A DNA stretch of 32,047 nt. Source: Candidatus Eiseniibacteriota bacterium. Its GTDB lineage: Bacteria; Joyebacterota; Joyebacteria; Joyebacterales; Joyebacteraceae. The stretch spans positions 1 to 32,047 of the forward strand of contig JAUWLR010000018.1 in NCBI GenBank assembly GCA_030613615.1, given 5' to 3'. The stretch's first letter is position 1; the number at the start of each line of letters is the position of its first letter. A program made the position numbers and the translations under genes. Under the pieces are notes generated by a model. That model was not told where the DNA came from. It searched no databases and worked only from the letters and a program-made list of their open reading frames with translations. Shown here piece by piece: positions 24,803 through 32,047 of the stretch.

Positions 24803-25142
24803 CGAGAAGAACATCAGGAGGCTCTACGAAACCGAACTCACGCGTGACGGCTACGAGGTAACTACGGCCGAGAGCGCCGAAGAAGCGCTCGAGGTGCTTG
24901 AGCGGTCCGAGCCGGACCTGGTCGTGCTCGATATCAGGCGCGAGGGGATGGACGGCATCGACTGCCTGCGCAGTATCATGGAGACGAGGAGGGATCTTCC
25001 CGTCATCCTCAACTCGGCGTATTCGACATACAAACAGGACTTCGCGTCGTGGATGGCCGACGCGTACGTGGTGAAGTCCGCGGACCTCACGGAGCTCAAG
25101 GATACGATCAAGGACGTGCTCGCGAAGCGCGGCAAGATCTGA
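24777..25142 (+). CDS. Single-domain response regulator (CheY-like receiver)
   Basis: A 121-residue receiver with no output domain. Acidic pocket VVDDEKN, phospho-acceptor Asp52 in VVLDIRREGMDG, Ser in the usual Thr position (LNSAYS) and Lys in YVVKSADL. ATG 24777 has GGAGG six bases upstream and lies 26 bases inside the end of the kinase gene, which indicates coupling. Without a DNA-binding domain it probably acts through protein contacts, perhaps with the neighbouring TPR protein, or passes phosphate onward. Confidence 0.94.
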   Translation: MTKLLVVDDEKNIRRLYETELTRDGYEVTTAESAEEALEVLERSEPDLVVLDIRREGMDGIDCLRSIMETRRDLPVILNSAYSTYKQDFASWMADAYVVKSADLTELKDTIKDVLAKRGKI

Positions 25143-25164
25143 GAAGCCGCGGCGGAGGGTGCAG

Positions 25165-26256
25165 GTGAAGCGGAGCCAGACTTACAGGGAACTGCTGGAT
25201 TTCAGGAAGAGACTGAGGGCGGCGCCGGACGACGTCGACGCGCTGTCCGAGCTCGCGTCCGTCTATATGAAGTCCGGTCGCTCCGCTGATGCCGTCGTGG
25301 TGCTCCAGCAGCTCCTGGCCAAGCGACCGCGCGATGCCAAAGCGATGATCGACTGCGGCACGTGCTACCGCCGGTTGGGGCTTCTGGAATCGGCGGCCAC
25401 CGAGTTCGAGCGCGCCGCGAGAACCGCCCCCGGAAGCGCGACCGCCCGCTACAACCTGGGCCGCACGTACGATCTCATGGGGCGGTTCGAGGATGCGGTC
25501 GGGCAGCACTGCGCGGCCATCGAACTCTCTCCTGACGATCCTGAACCCCACTACCGCCTCGGCGTGACCTTTGCTCGCAAGCAGGAGTTCGAGGAGGCGG
25601 CCAAGAGCTACGAGAGAGCCATCGAGGTCGACTACGGATGCTCGAAGGCTCACACCAACCTGGGCTACACACTCGACCGGCTCGGCAAGACGGATGCAGC
25701 CATCCTGGAGTTCAAGCGGGCCATCGAGATCGACCCGGACAACGCGGAGCGCCACCTGAATCTCGGCGCCATCTACGGCGAGAAGGGGATGCTGCCCGAG
25801 GCCATCGAGGAGTTCAGGTCCGCGAGCGCGATCGATCCGAAGAGCGCGGAGGCCCACTTCAATCTGGGCACCGCCCTTCTCGGATGCGACGAAGGCGACG
25901 AGGCCGCGGTCGAGCTTGAGCTGGCTGTGAAGTACGCCGCGGACAACCCCGCGGCCCACTACAGACTCGGCCTGGTCTACTCGGGGAAGGGCATGTTCGC
26001 CAAGGCCCTGGTGCAGTTCCAGCGGGTTATCGCCCTCGAGGGAGAGACGGGCGACGCCTGCTACCAGATGGGCTTCGTGCTCTCGTCGCTCGACCGTCTG
26101 GACGACGCTGAGCGGTTCCTCCGCAAGGCCACCGCTGCCTCCCCCGATGATCCGAAGATCCACTATCAGCTTGGGATCGTGATGGACCGCCTGGGAAGGA
26201 GCGTCGATGCGGTTGACTCCTACAGGCGGGCCGACAAGCTCCACGCTCGATCCTGA
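25165..26256 (+). CDS. Tetratricopeptide-repeat protein in the sensor-kinase operon
   Basis: A 363-residue protein with about ten consecutive 34-residue TPR units from residue about 20 to the end, with clear signatures such as ARYNLGRTYDLMGRFEDAV, AHTNLGYTLDRLGKTDAAI and IHYQLGIVMDRLGRSVDAV. No signal peptide or membrane segment is visible, so it is likely cytoplasmic. GTG 25165 has GGAGG six bases upstream; GTG 25159 lies in the same frame. It begins 22 bases after the receiver gene and its end precedes the Wzi-like gene by 28 bases. It is probably a scaffold between the two-component pair and envelope functions, an inference from context only. Confidence 0.9.
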   Translation: MKRSQTYRELLDFRKRLRAAPDDVDALSELASVYMKSGRSADAVVVLQQLLAKRPRDAKAMIDCGTCYRRLGLLESAATEFERAARTAPGSATARYNLGRTYDLMGRFEDAVGQHCAAIELSPDDPEPHYRLGVTFARKQEFEEAAKSYERAIEVDYGCSKAHTNLGYTLDRLGKTDAAILEFKRAIEIDPDNAERHLNLGAIYGEKGMLPEAIEEFRSASAIDPKSAEAHFNLGTALLGCDEGDEAAVELELAVKYAADNPAAHYRLGLVYSGKGMFAKALVQFQRVIALEGETGDACYQMGFVLSSLDRLDDAERFLRKATAASPDDPKIHYQLGIVMDRLGRSVDAVDSYRRADKLHARS

Positions 26257-26284
26257 CGCCGGCAGGGAAGGAGCATGCCCTCTC

Positions 26285-28009
26285 ATGTCTTTCGGTCGCT
26301 TCGTCCTTCCGGTTCTTCTCGCGTGCTGTCTCCTTCTTGAGGCTCCAGCAGCGGCCGCGGAGTCGGCAGCCTCCGAGTCACCGGCGAGAGAGCCGGTCGC
26401 CGGGGCGCCGTCAATCGCGGCGCAACGCATAGCGAGACCGCCCGCTGACGTGCCGCTGAACCACTGGTCATACCCGCTGCTGGAGAGACTCCAGGCCAGA
26501 GGCGTCATCGACATCGACCTTTCCACACGACCGGTGTCGCGATCGGACGTGGCGGCCGCGGTGTCCGCCGCCCAGAGCTCTGATGCTCCCCCGCCCGGCT
26601 TCCTCAGCGCGAGAGAGGTGTGGTTCCTCTCCAGGCTCGTAGCCGAATTCGTCCGCGGTGAGGTTGATTCGCCCGCCTTCAGCACGGGCACGGCTTCGGC
26701 CTCGTTGGGTCTGGGCATCAAGGTGTTCACGCAGATGCGCCACGGTGCGGGGGCGGTGGAGCTCAACCTGTGGCCCGGCAGCGCACCGGGCGGGATCACC
26801 CTGCTCAGGGACGTCGGCGTCGGGGCCGGCAGGGACGTCTGGGGCGACGTAGACGACGAGGCGCAGCTCGATGTCGCGTCCGCCATAGGCTACGAGATCT
26901 GGGGTGGAGTGGAAGGCTTCATCGGGTTCTACGCCGACACCCAGCTGCTCCTGGGCGGGCAGGACGGGGCGCGGCAGGTCCAGCTCTCCAGCAGGGTGAG
27001 GACCTGGCGCGGGGTGTCTGCATCGTCCGAGAGGGCCTACGTGAAGCTCGAGCGCCCGAGCTACTCGATCGTGTTGGGGCGGCGCGGCACCGCGTGGGGC
27101 CGCTCCAGGTGGGGGCGCCTTATGCTGTCGGGCACGGCGCTCACGTTCGACCAGCTCACTGCGAGATACGAGGTGGGGGCGCTTTCATTCGAGGCGATGC
27201 ACGCGTTCCTCGAGTACGAGGAGCTGGGTACGGAGACGGACCTCGGTGACGCGGAGAGCCTGTTCCTTGCGGGCCACCGGATGGTCGTGCGGGGCAAGTG
27301 GGGGAGCGTCGGGCTGGGTGAGGCGGTCGTATACAGTTCGGTCCTGCCGGATCCGGTCTACCTCAACCCGCTCATGCCCTACTACCTAGCCCAGCACAAC
27401 GAGCGCTCCAACGACAACGTGCTCTGGCTGCTGGACGGTGTGTATCACGTTCGCCCGGGCCTCACGGCGTACGGGGAGTTCGTCGTCGACGATCTCCAGT
27501 ACGAGAGGTGGACCGACAGCCCGGACAAGTACGGCCTGACGCTCGGCGGAGCGTGGTACGGTGCGGTCCGCGGCTTCGATGCCGAGCTGACCGCGGAGTA
27601 TACGAACGTCCGGAACTGGACGTACACTCATACGCACACCGAGCACCGGTTCGCGCAGGACGGGCTGCCGATAGGGTTCGAGCTCGGGCCGGATGCGGAC
27701 AGGTTCCGGGCCGAGTTCGTGTTCCATCCGGCAGTGAAGTGGTCCGTCGGGACCACCTACGAGCACGCGAGGAAAGGCTGCGGTCGGATCAGCGACCCGT
27801 TCGAGCCCGGCGATGACCCCGAGCCCACGTTCCCGTCGGGCGTGGTCGAGACCACCGACAGGGTGAGTGTCGAACTCGGATACCAGAGTCTGGAGAGGGT
27901 CGCGGCCGGTCTGGGAGTGGCATTCGAGTCGGCCGCAAACGTGGGGAACATCCTTGGCAAGGACGACGACGGGTGGGAGTTCTGGGTGGGTGTTGAGTTC
28001 CGGATCTAG
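26285..28009 (+). CDS. Wzi-like capsule-assembly/outer-membrane beta-barrel protein
   Basis: A 574-residue exported protein. It starts with a signal peptide (MSFGRFVLPVLLACCLLLEA then PAAAAES); LLAC could also be read as a lipobox. A short helical domain follows (VPLNHWSYPLLERLQARGVI), as is common in Wzi-like proteins of uncultured phyla. The rest alternates polar and aromatic residues typical of a large outer-membrane barrel, including YVKLERPSYSIVLGRRGTAWG, which fits the Caps_assemb_Wzi family, and ends in WEFWVGVEFRI. Wzi of E. coli holds capsule at the surface. Whether this one binds polysaccharide is unknown. AAGGAG lies upstream with a long spacer. The end overlaps the UbiA start by about 20 bases. 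Confidence 0.8.
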   Translation: MSFGRFVLPVLLACCLLLEAPAAAAESAASESPAREPVAGAPSIAAQRIARPPADVPLNHWSYPLLERLQARGVIDIDLSTRPVSRSDVAAAVSAAQSSDAPPPGFLSAREVWFLSRLVAEFVRGEVDSPAFSTGTASASLGLGIKVFTQMRHGAGAVELNLWPGSAPGGITLLRDVGVGAGRDVWGDVDDEAQLDVASAIGYEIWGGVEGFIGFYADTQLLLGGQDGARQVQLSSRVRTWRGVSASSERAYVKLERPSYSIVLGRRGTAWGRSRWGRLMLSGTALTFDQLTARYEVGALSFEAMHAFLEYEELGTETDLGDAESLFLAGHRMVVRGKWGSVGLGEAVVYSSVLPDPVYLNPLMPYYLAQHNERSNDNVLWLLDGVYHVRPGLTAYGEFVVDDLQYERWTDSPDKYGLTLGGAWYGAVRGFDAELTAEYTNVRNWTYTHTHTEHRFAQDGLPIGFELGPDADRFRAEFVFHPAVKWSVGTTYEHARKGCGRISDPFEPGDDPEPTFPSGVVETTDRVSVELGYQSLERVAAGLGVAFESAANVGNILGKDDDGWEFWVGVEFRI

Positions 28010-28835
28010 GGCCATTGCGCTCATCGAACTCCTCCGTCCGATCAACGGGCTCTTGGCCGCTGCCGCCGTCCTCGTGGGCGCGTTCGTCTCGCGCTCACCG
28101 ACGTTCTGGTGGCCGGCATTCGTGGGCGCGGTGTCTGCGTTCGCCGCGGCGGGCGCCGCAAACGCTCTGAACGACCGGCTGGACCTGGTGTCCGATCGAA
28201 TCAACCGTCCAGGCAGACCGATCCCGTCCGGACGTCTGTCGCGGGGGGCGGCCACGACCGCTGCGTGCGTGAGTGGTCTCGTCTCGGTGGGGCTGGCCGC
28301 GGTGATAGGTCCGAGCGCCGTCACGCTTGCGCTCACATGGCTGGTTCTGACCGCGGTCTATTCGCGCTTTCTCAAGGGTCTACCGCTCGCGGGCAACGTC
28401 GCCGTGGCGCTGGTGGCGTCCACGCCGTTTCTCATGGGCGGGTTCTCGCAGGGGAAGTATCTGCTGGCTGCCATTCCATGCGCGCTGGCGTTCTTCGTCC
28501 ACCTCGCGCGCGAGATCGTGAAGGATGTGGAGGACATAGCCGGTGACGAGGCGGCGGGAGTGCGCACCTTCGCCGTGCGGCGCGGCGCATCGGCCGCTTT
28601 CGCGGTCACGCGCGGCGTCCTGATCGTCCTGATGGCGCTGGCGGCGCTGCCGTTCGCGTTCCGGGTCTACGGTTGGGGTTACGCCGCCGTTGTCGTCGTC
28701 ATCGACGTCGTGCTGATCCGGCTGCTTGTGTCGATGGGAACGGACTCCGCGAATACGGGCCTGCGGAGGCCGTCCAACACCCTGAAGGCAGTGATGGCGC
28801 TGGGTCTTCTGGCCTTCATAGTGGGGGTGCGCTGA
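27990..28835 (+). CDS. UbiA-family prenyltransferase, similar to geranylgeranylglyceryl-phosphate geranylgeranyltransferase
   Basis: A 281-residue integral membrane prenyltransferase with about eight helices. Prenyl-diphosphate/Mg motifs: NALNDRLDLVSDRINRPGRP (NDxxD form) and a second REIVKDVEDIAGDEAAGVRT. The start LIELLRPINGLLAAAAVLVG and the spacing resemble the archaeal-type digeranylgeranylglyceryl phosphate synthase branch more than UbiA or MenA. That branch occurs in some FCB-group bacteria. GTG 27990 is chosen because it overlaps the previous gene and keeps the conserved ELLRPIN start; upstream residues lie in the Wzi frame region. Next is uppP, whose start is duplicated (see repeat). 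The actual acceptor substrate is not shown. Confidence 0.85.
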   Translation: MLSSGSRAIALIELLRPINGLLAAAAVLVGAFVSRSPTFWWPAFVGAVSAFAAAGAANALNDRLDLVSDRINRPGRPIPSGRLSRGAATTAACVSGLVSVGLAAVIGPSAVTLALTWLVLTAVYSRFLKGLPLAGNVAVALVASTPFLMGGFSQGKYLLAAIPCALAFFVHLAREIVKDVEDIAGDEAAGVRTFAVRRGASAAFAVTRGVLIVLMALAALPFAFRVYGWGYAAVVVVIDVVLIRLLVSMGTDSANTGLRRPSNTLKAVMALGLLAFIVGVR

Positions 28836-28872
28836 AGCATGACAGTGCGGGGGTGCTCTGAAGCATGACAGT
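28823..28872 (+). repeat. Tandem duplication spanning the ubiA stop and uppP start
   Basis: Two 24-base copies (28823-28846 and 28849-28872) with period 26 differ at one position (G at 28831, T at 28857). Each holds GGGGGTGC, CTGA, AGC and ATGACAGT. The first copy ends ubiA; the second starts uppP. The first ATG (28839) opens a 9-codon mini-ORF (MTVRGCSEA) whose TGA overlaps the uppP ATG as ATGA. Confidence 0.9.
28839..28868 (+). CDS. Possible 9-codon minicistron ahead of uppP
   Basis: The open frame MTVRGCSEA starts at the duplicated ATG and stops at TGA 28866-28868, which overlaps the uppP start codon (ATGA). Its first three residues repeat the UppP N-terminus. It has the same GGGGGTG upstream as uppP. 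If translated it could feed ribosomes to uppP. Most likely a by-product of the duplication; no product function is claimed. Confidence 0.35.
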   Translation: MTVRGCSEA

Positions 28873-29665
28873 TCTCGAGGGGATTTCCCTGGGGTTGCTG
28901 CAGGGACTGACCGAGTTTCTGCCGGTGTCGAGTTCGGGCCACCTGGCCCTGGCGGAGCACTTCTTCTCCATAGAGAGTCCCGGAGTTACCTTTGAGGTGT
29001 TCGTTCACTTCGGGACGGCGATGGCCGTCGTCCTCTTCTTCCGGAGACGCATCGCGAGCATTCTCGTGGCTCTGGTGCGCTGCCTGGTGCGGTTGCAGTA
29101 CGACGCGGCCGAGGTGCGACTTGCGCTGCACCTCCTCCTGGCGACCGTTCCGGCCGCGGCGGTCGGCTACTTCCTCGCTCCCCGCATCGAGCAGGCATTC
29201 ACGAGCCCCGCGCTCGTCTCTGTTCTCCTGATGGTCACAGGTTTCATACTGTGGTTCTCGGGCAAGCTCTTTCCGGGCACGAAGGTACGCGGGACCTGGC
29301 TGGATGCTCTGGTCATCGGCGCGGCGCAGGCGCTCGCGATTCTGCCGGGTATCTCGCGCTCCGGGTCGACGATAACCGCCGGGCTCGCCGTGGGGCTGGA
29401 GCGCAGGGCCGCGGCCGAATTCGCCTTCCTGCTCTCGGTCCCCGTCATATTCGGCGCCGCTGCAGCGAGTCTGGGAGACGCTCTTACCGCCGGTGCGTCC
29501 TCGGGCCTGGCGCTGGCGCTGGGGACACTGGCCGCCTTCCTGTCGGCGTTGCCCGCGATCGCCCTGCTCCTGAGGGCCGTGGCGGCAGGGAAACTGTCAA
29601 ACTTCGCGTACTACTGCTGGGTCGTGGGCGCCGTGTCGCTCGCGTTCGTCGTGACGGGACACTGA
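28865..29665 (+). CDS. uppP: Undecaprenyl-diphosphatase (BacA family)
   Basis: An integral membrane phosphatase of 266 residues that dephosphorylates undecaprenyl diphosphate to recycle the lipid carrier for peptidoglycan and surface glycans; overexpression gives bacitracin resistance. Family motifs: GLLQGLTEFLPVSSSGHL at residues about 10-27 and PGISRSGSTI near 162-171, with the catalytic Glu/His/Ser/Arg pattern. About eight hydrophobic helices are visible. The start ATG lies in the second copy of a duplicated junction with GGGGGTG as the ribosome site. The gene sits after ubiA and before the DUF4139 gene on the same strand. Confidence 0.96.
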   Translation: MTVLEGISLGLLQGLTEFLPVSSSGHLALAEHFFSIESPGVTFEVFVHFGTAMAVVLFFRRRIASILVALVRCLVRLQYDAAEVRLALHLLLATVPAAAVGYFLAPRIEQAFTSPALVSVLLMVTGFILWFSGKLFPGTKVRGTWLDALVIGAAQALAILPGISRSGSTITAGLAVGLERRAAAEFAFLLSVPVIFGAAAASLGDALTAGASSGLALALGTLAAFLSALPAIALLLRAVAAGKLSNFAYYCWVVGAVSLAFVVTGH

Positions 29666-29694
29666 ACAGGGATTCGTTGAAAGGAGGCATCGCT

Positions 29695-31068
29695 GTGAAA
29701 CGATGTCAGATCATCTCAGTAGTCGTGCTGTTAGCGGTCACCGCCGCGGTCTCGCAGGCCGCCGGTGAGCCGGGCGTTTCCATCACCGTCTACAACAGGG
29801 ACCTTGCTCTGGTGAAAGACGTACGAGAGATGGACATAAAGTCCGGTGTCAACGAACTCAGGTTCGACGACGTCGCGGCGAGGATCGACCCGACCAGCGT
29901 GCACTTCAAGGTGCTCACCGGGGACCCGGCCGGCGTCTGGGAGCAGAACTACCGGTTCGACCTCGCGAGTTCCTCCAAGATCCTCGAGAAGTACCTCGAG
30001 ACGGAGATCGACGTGATAGGGGAGGACGCCGACCTGTTCACGGGCAGGCTGGTCAGTTTCGACAGCTCGTCCATCGTGCTGGACCAGGGACGGGGAACGG
30101 GGCCCGTCATCACGTTGAACCGTGAGAAGGTGTCCTACATCAGATTCCCCAGGCTGCCGTCGGGACTGATCTCGAAGCCCACGCTTGTCTGGAAACTCGG
30201 TGCGGAGAAAGGCGGCGACAGACTGGTCGAGGTCACGTACATGACCTCCAGCATCAACTGGCACGCCGAGTACGTCGGCGTCATCGACGCCGCGGATACG
30301 AACATAGACCTTGCCGCCTGGGTATCGATAGACAACCGCTCGGGCGCGACGTACGAGGACGCACAGCTGGACCTCGTGGCGGGGGACGTCCACCGGGCTC
30401 AGGAGTGGGGCAGAGGTGACATGTACGCACAAACGGATGAGGTGATGCTTGCGAAGGGCGCCGCGCCGCCGTCCTTCCAGGAGGAATCTCTCTTCGAGTA
30501 CCACCTCTACAAGCTGTCCACGCCGGCCACCGTGGCCGACAAGGAGATCAAGCAGCTGACCTTCTTCCCGAGCACCGACGTCGGCGTCGAGAAGGTGCTG
30601 GAGTTCGACCACCACAAGAGCGGCGACGTCCGCGTGCTGCTCGAGTTCGAGAACTCCGAGGAGGCCGGGCTTGGCATGCCGCTTCCGGCTGGGAAGGTGC
30701 GGATGTACAAGGCCGACTCCGTCGGTGCGCTCCAGTTCATCGGCGAGGACCGGATCGACCACACGGCGAAGAACGAGGAGCTGAGCCTGTACATGGGCAA
30801 CGCCTTCGACGTCGCGGCCGAGCGCAAAACGCTCGATTCGAGGCGCATAACCGACAGGATCCGCGAAGAGGACTACGAGGTCTCTCTCCGGAACCACAAG
30901 GACGAGGACGTGGTCATCAGGCTTGTGGACCACCCCCGTGGGTTCTGGAAGATCACGCACTCCACGCACGATTTCACGAAGAAGGAAGCCTACAAAATCG
31001 AGGCTTCCGTGCCGGTCGAGCGTGACGGGGAGACCGTTGTCAGCTACACTGTGAGGTACGAGTACTAG
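29695..31068 (+). CDS. Exported DUF4139 protein
   Basis: A 457-residue protein with a Sec signal peptide (MKRCQIISVVVLLAVTAAVS then QAA). It opens with SITVYNRDLALVKDVREMDI and LRFDDVAARIDPTSVHF, the typical N-terminus of DUF4139 proteins, and keeps the central SINWHAEYVGVI region and a C-terminal beta-sandwich (ending SYTVRYEY). No catalytic motif is visible. It is likely periplasmic or outer-membrane associated; function unknown. GTG 29695 has AAGGAGG upstream; a longer frame beginning at 29251 overlaps uppP and is not real. The RodZ-like gene follows after 36 bases. Confidence 0.88.
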   Translation: MKRCQIISVVVLLAVTAAVSQAAGEPGVSITVYNRDLALVKDVREMDIKSGVNELRFDDVAARIDPTSVHFKVLTGDPAGVWEQNYRFDLASSSKILEKYLETEIDVIGEDADLFTGRLVSFDSSSIVLDQGRGTGPVITLNREKVSYIRFPRLPSGLISKPTLVWKLGAEKGGDRLVEVTYMTSSINWHAEYVGVIDAADTNIDLAAWVSIDNRSGATYEDAQLDLVAGDVHRAQEWGRGDMYAQTDEVMLAKGAAPPSFQEESLFEYHLYKLSTPATVADKEIKQLTFFPSTDVGVEKVLEFDHHKSGDVRVLLEFENSEEAGLGMPLPAGKVRMYKADSVGALQFIGEDRIDHTAKNEELSLYMGNAFDVAAERKTLDSRRITDRIREEDYEVSLRNHKDEDVVIRLVDHPRGFWKITHSTHDFTKKEAYKIEASVPVERDGETVVSYTVRYEY

Positions 31069-31104
31069 CTGCCTGGTACAACGACTCGCATCCCGGAGGC
31101 ACTG

Positions 31105-31848
31105 ATGGAGTCCGTCGGGGAACTCCTGAAGCACGAACGAGAAGCGCAGGGCAAGGCGATAGACGATGTGGCCAAGGCCACGAAGCTGAGCAGGCTCATT
31201 CTGGAGGCGCTGGAGGCAGACCACTTCAGCGTCCTGCCGGCGCCGGTCTATGTCAAAGGTCACCTGCGGACCTATGCGCGGTTCCTCGGAATGGACGAGG
31301 ACGGGATCGTCGACAAGTATCTCAGGTTCACGCAGCAGCTGGAACACGAGGAACTGGACGAGTGGGACGCCGTCGAGCTCGAACTGCACGAGGAGAAGCA
31401 GCGGATGGGGAGACGGTGGGTGTGGGTCGCCGCGGCGGTGGCCGTTGTCGTCGCGGTGATCTGCTGGTACGCGGCGGCACAGCGCGGCGGCACGTCTGAG
31501 CCCGAGACCGAGAACAGCACCGGCACCGACACCTCCGCGGTCGTCGTCGAGCCCGTTCGGGAGGCAGTTGTAGACGACACCATGATAGAGTGGCACAAGC
31601 TGGAGCTCCTGGTCGTCGCCAAGAACCGCACGTGGTTGAGAGTCTCTGTCGACGGCGAGCCCGAGGCCGACCTGACGCTCGCGAGGGGCGACCAGCGCCA
31701 GTGGGAGGCGGACGAGTTCTTCGAGCTTGACGTCGGGACCGGAGAGAATCTTGAGCTCTACCTGGGCGGGAAACTACTGGGCACCGCCGGGTCCGGTCCG
31801 CGACTGGTCGAGGGACTGGTCGTCGACGAGAACGGGATGTCGGACTAG
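31105..31848 (+). CDS. RodZ-like helix-turn-helix membrane protein
   Basis: A 247-residue bitopic protein. N-terminal HTH_25 domain (about 5-70; VGELLKHEREAQGKAIDDVA and VYVKGHLRTYARFLGMD), an acidic linker, one transmembrane helix (about 105-122), a Thr/Ser/Glu-rich spacer, and a C-terminal DUF4115-type domain (LELLVVAKNRTWLRVSVDGE). That is the RodZ layout, where the HTH binds MreB and supports rod shape. No mreB lies in the window. GGAGG precedes ATG. The name is inferred from architecture. Confidence 0.88.
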   Translation: MESVGELLKHEREAQGKAIDDVAKATKLSRLILEALEADHFSVLPAPVYVKGHLRTYARFLGMDEDGIVDKYLRFTQQLEHEELDEWDAVELELHEEKQRMGRRWVWVAAAVAVVVAVICWYAAAQRGGTSEPETENSTGTDTSAVVVEPVREAVVDDTMIEWHKLELLVVAKNRTWLRVSVDGEPEADLTLARGDQRQWEADEFFELDVGTGENLELYLGGKLLGTAGSGPRLVEGLVVDENGMSD

Positions 31849-31902
31849 CGTTCCCAGGGCGCGTGTCCGGAGGCCGGCCGGTCGCAGGCAGACGAGGTGC
31901 CA

Positions 31903-32047
31903 ATGCAGAGTTCCTTTCGCCTGACCGCGGGCTTCGAGCCGCAGGGCGACCAGGCGAGAGCCATAGACGAACTCACGAGGGGCGTCGAGCAGGGCGACCG
32001 CTTCCAGACCCTTCTGGGCGTGACCGGCTCCGGCAAGACCTTCACGA
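31903..32047 (+). CDS. uvrB: Excinuclease ABC subunit B, N-terminal part
   Basis: The first 48 codons of UvrB, the damage-verifying helicase-like subunit of nucleotide excision repair. The start [20 protein letters not shown] and the Walker A region [12 protein letters not shown] match the family closely. ATG 31903 has GAGG a few bases upstream. The frame runs off the window end, so beta-hairpin and UvrC-binding parts are unseen. It trails the RodZ-like gene by 54 bases and may share its transcript. Confidence 0.96.
   Translation, partial: MQSSFRLTAGFEPQGDQARAIDELTRGVEQGDRFQTLLGVTGSGKTFT

Noticed and set aside
29251-29694. Upstream extension of the DUF4139 frame
   Set aside because: It overlaps uppP; the true start at 29695 has a ribosome site and signal peptide.
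1-32047. CRISPR arrays, tRNA, rRNA, insertion sequences or prophage
   Set aside because: No regularly spaced repeats, cloverleaf genes, transposase or integrase motifs or terminal inverted repeats were found.

Overview
The window is GC-rich bacterial DNA with tightly packed genes, short intergenic gaps and no phage, insertion-sequence, tRNA, rRNA or CRISPR signal. The gene content points to a diderm: outer-membrane beta-barrel proteins, a Wzi-like protein, a gingipain-type (C25) protease with a FlgD-like/type IX-secretion-like C-terminal domain, and a DUF3078-type barrel. Together with a UbiA enzyme resembling archaeal-type ether-lipid prenyltransferases, this suggests an uncultured lineage near the FCB superphylum (Eisenbacteria, Krumholzibacteria or Latescibacteria-like). 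The phylum cannot be fixed from this sequence alone.

Layout. (1) Bases 1-8163 are the end of a division and cell-wall (dcw) cluster: murC (partial), murB, ftsQ, ftsA, ftsZ, then a long TPR protein and a radical SAM protein coupled by a TGATG overlap. (2) Bases 8164-11915 hold a single-gene unit with a near-consensus promoter, encoding the large secreted C25 protease. (3) Bases 12076-15522 (minus) encode a 1148-residue soluble PAS/GAF hybrid histidine kinase convergent with the protease gene. (4) Bases 15926-16846 carry a STAS anti-anti-sigma protein plus an RsbW-like ATPase behind an extended -10 promoter. (5) Then come rpmB (minus), and recG plus an HD hydrolase (plus). (6) Bases 20018-23235 (minus) hold a LysM/M23 endopeptidase, a DUF3078 outer-membrane protein and an MscS channel. 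(7) From 23408 to the end runs a nine-gene co-directional string: PAS histidine kinase, receiver, TPR protein, Wzi-like barrel, UbiA prenyltransferase, UppP, DUF4139 protein, RodZ-like protein and the start of uvrB.

Working together, most of the window builds or senses the envelope: peptidoglycan precursors (MurC, MurB), the divisome (FtsQ/A/Z), lipid-carrier recycling (UppP), peptidoglycan cleavage (M23), shape (RodZ), osmotic release (MscS) and outer-membrane or secreted proteins. Two kinases and one partner-switch pair provide regulation.

Most notable observations: recG has no ATG/GTG/TTG upstream of a conserved N-terminal segment but has a well-placed Shine-Dalgarno before an ATA codon; a 26-bp-period tandem duplication at the ubiA-uppP junction creates a 9-codon mini-ORF whose stop overlaps the uppP start; FtsZ and FtsQ carry basic N-terminal tails and FtsA has Asn for Asp in its second phosphate motif; the M23 mRNA looks almost leaderless; and the ftsZ-TPR-radical SAM arrangement is a candidate lineage-specific division-linked unit. 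I found no single wholly new system that the sequence proves.
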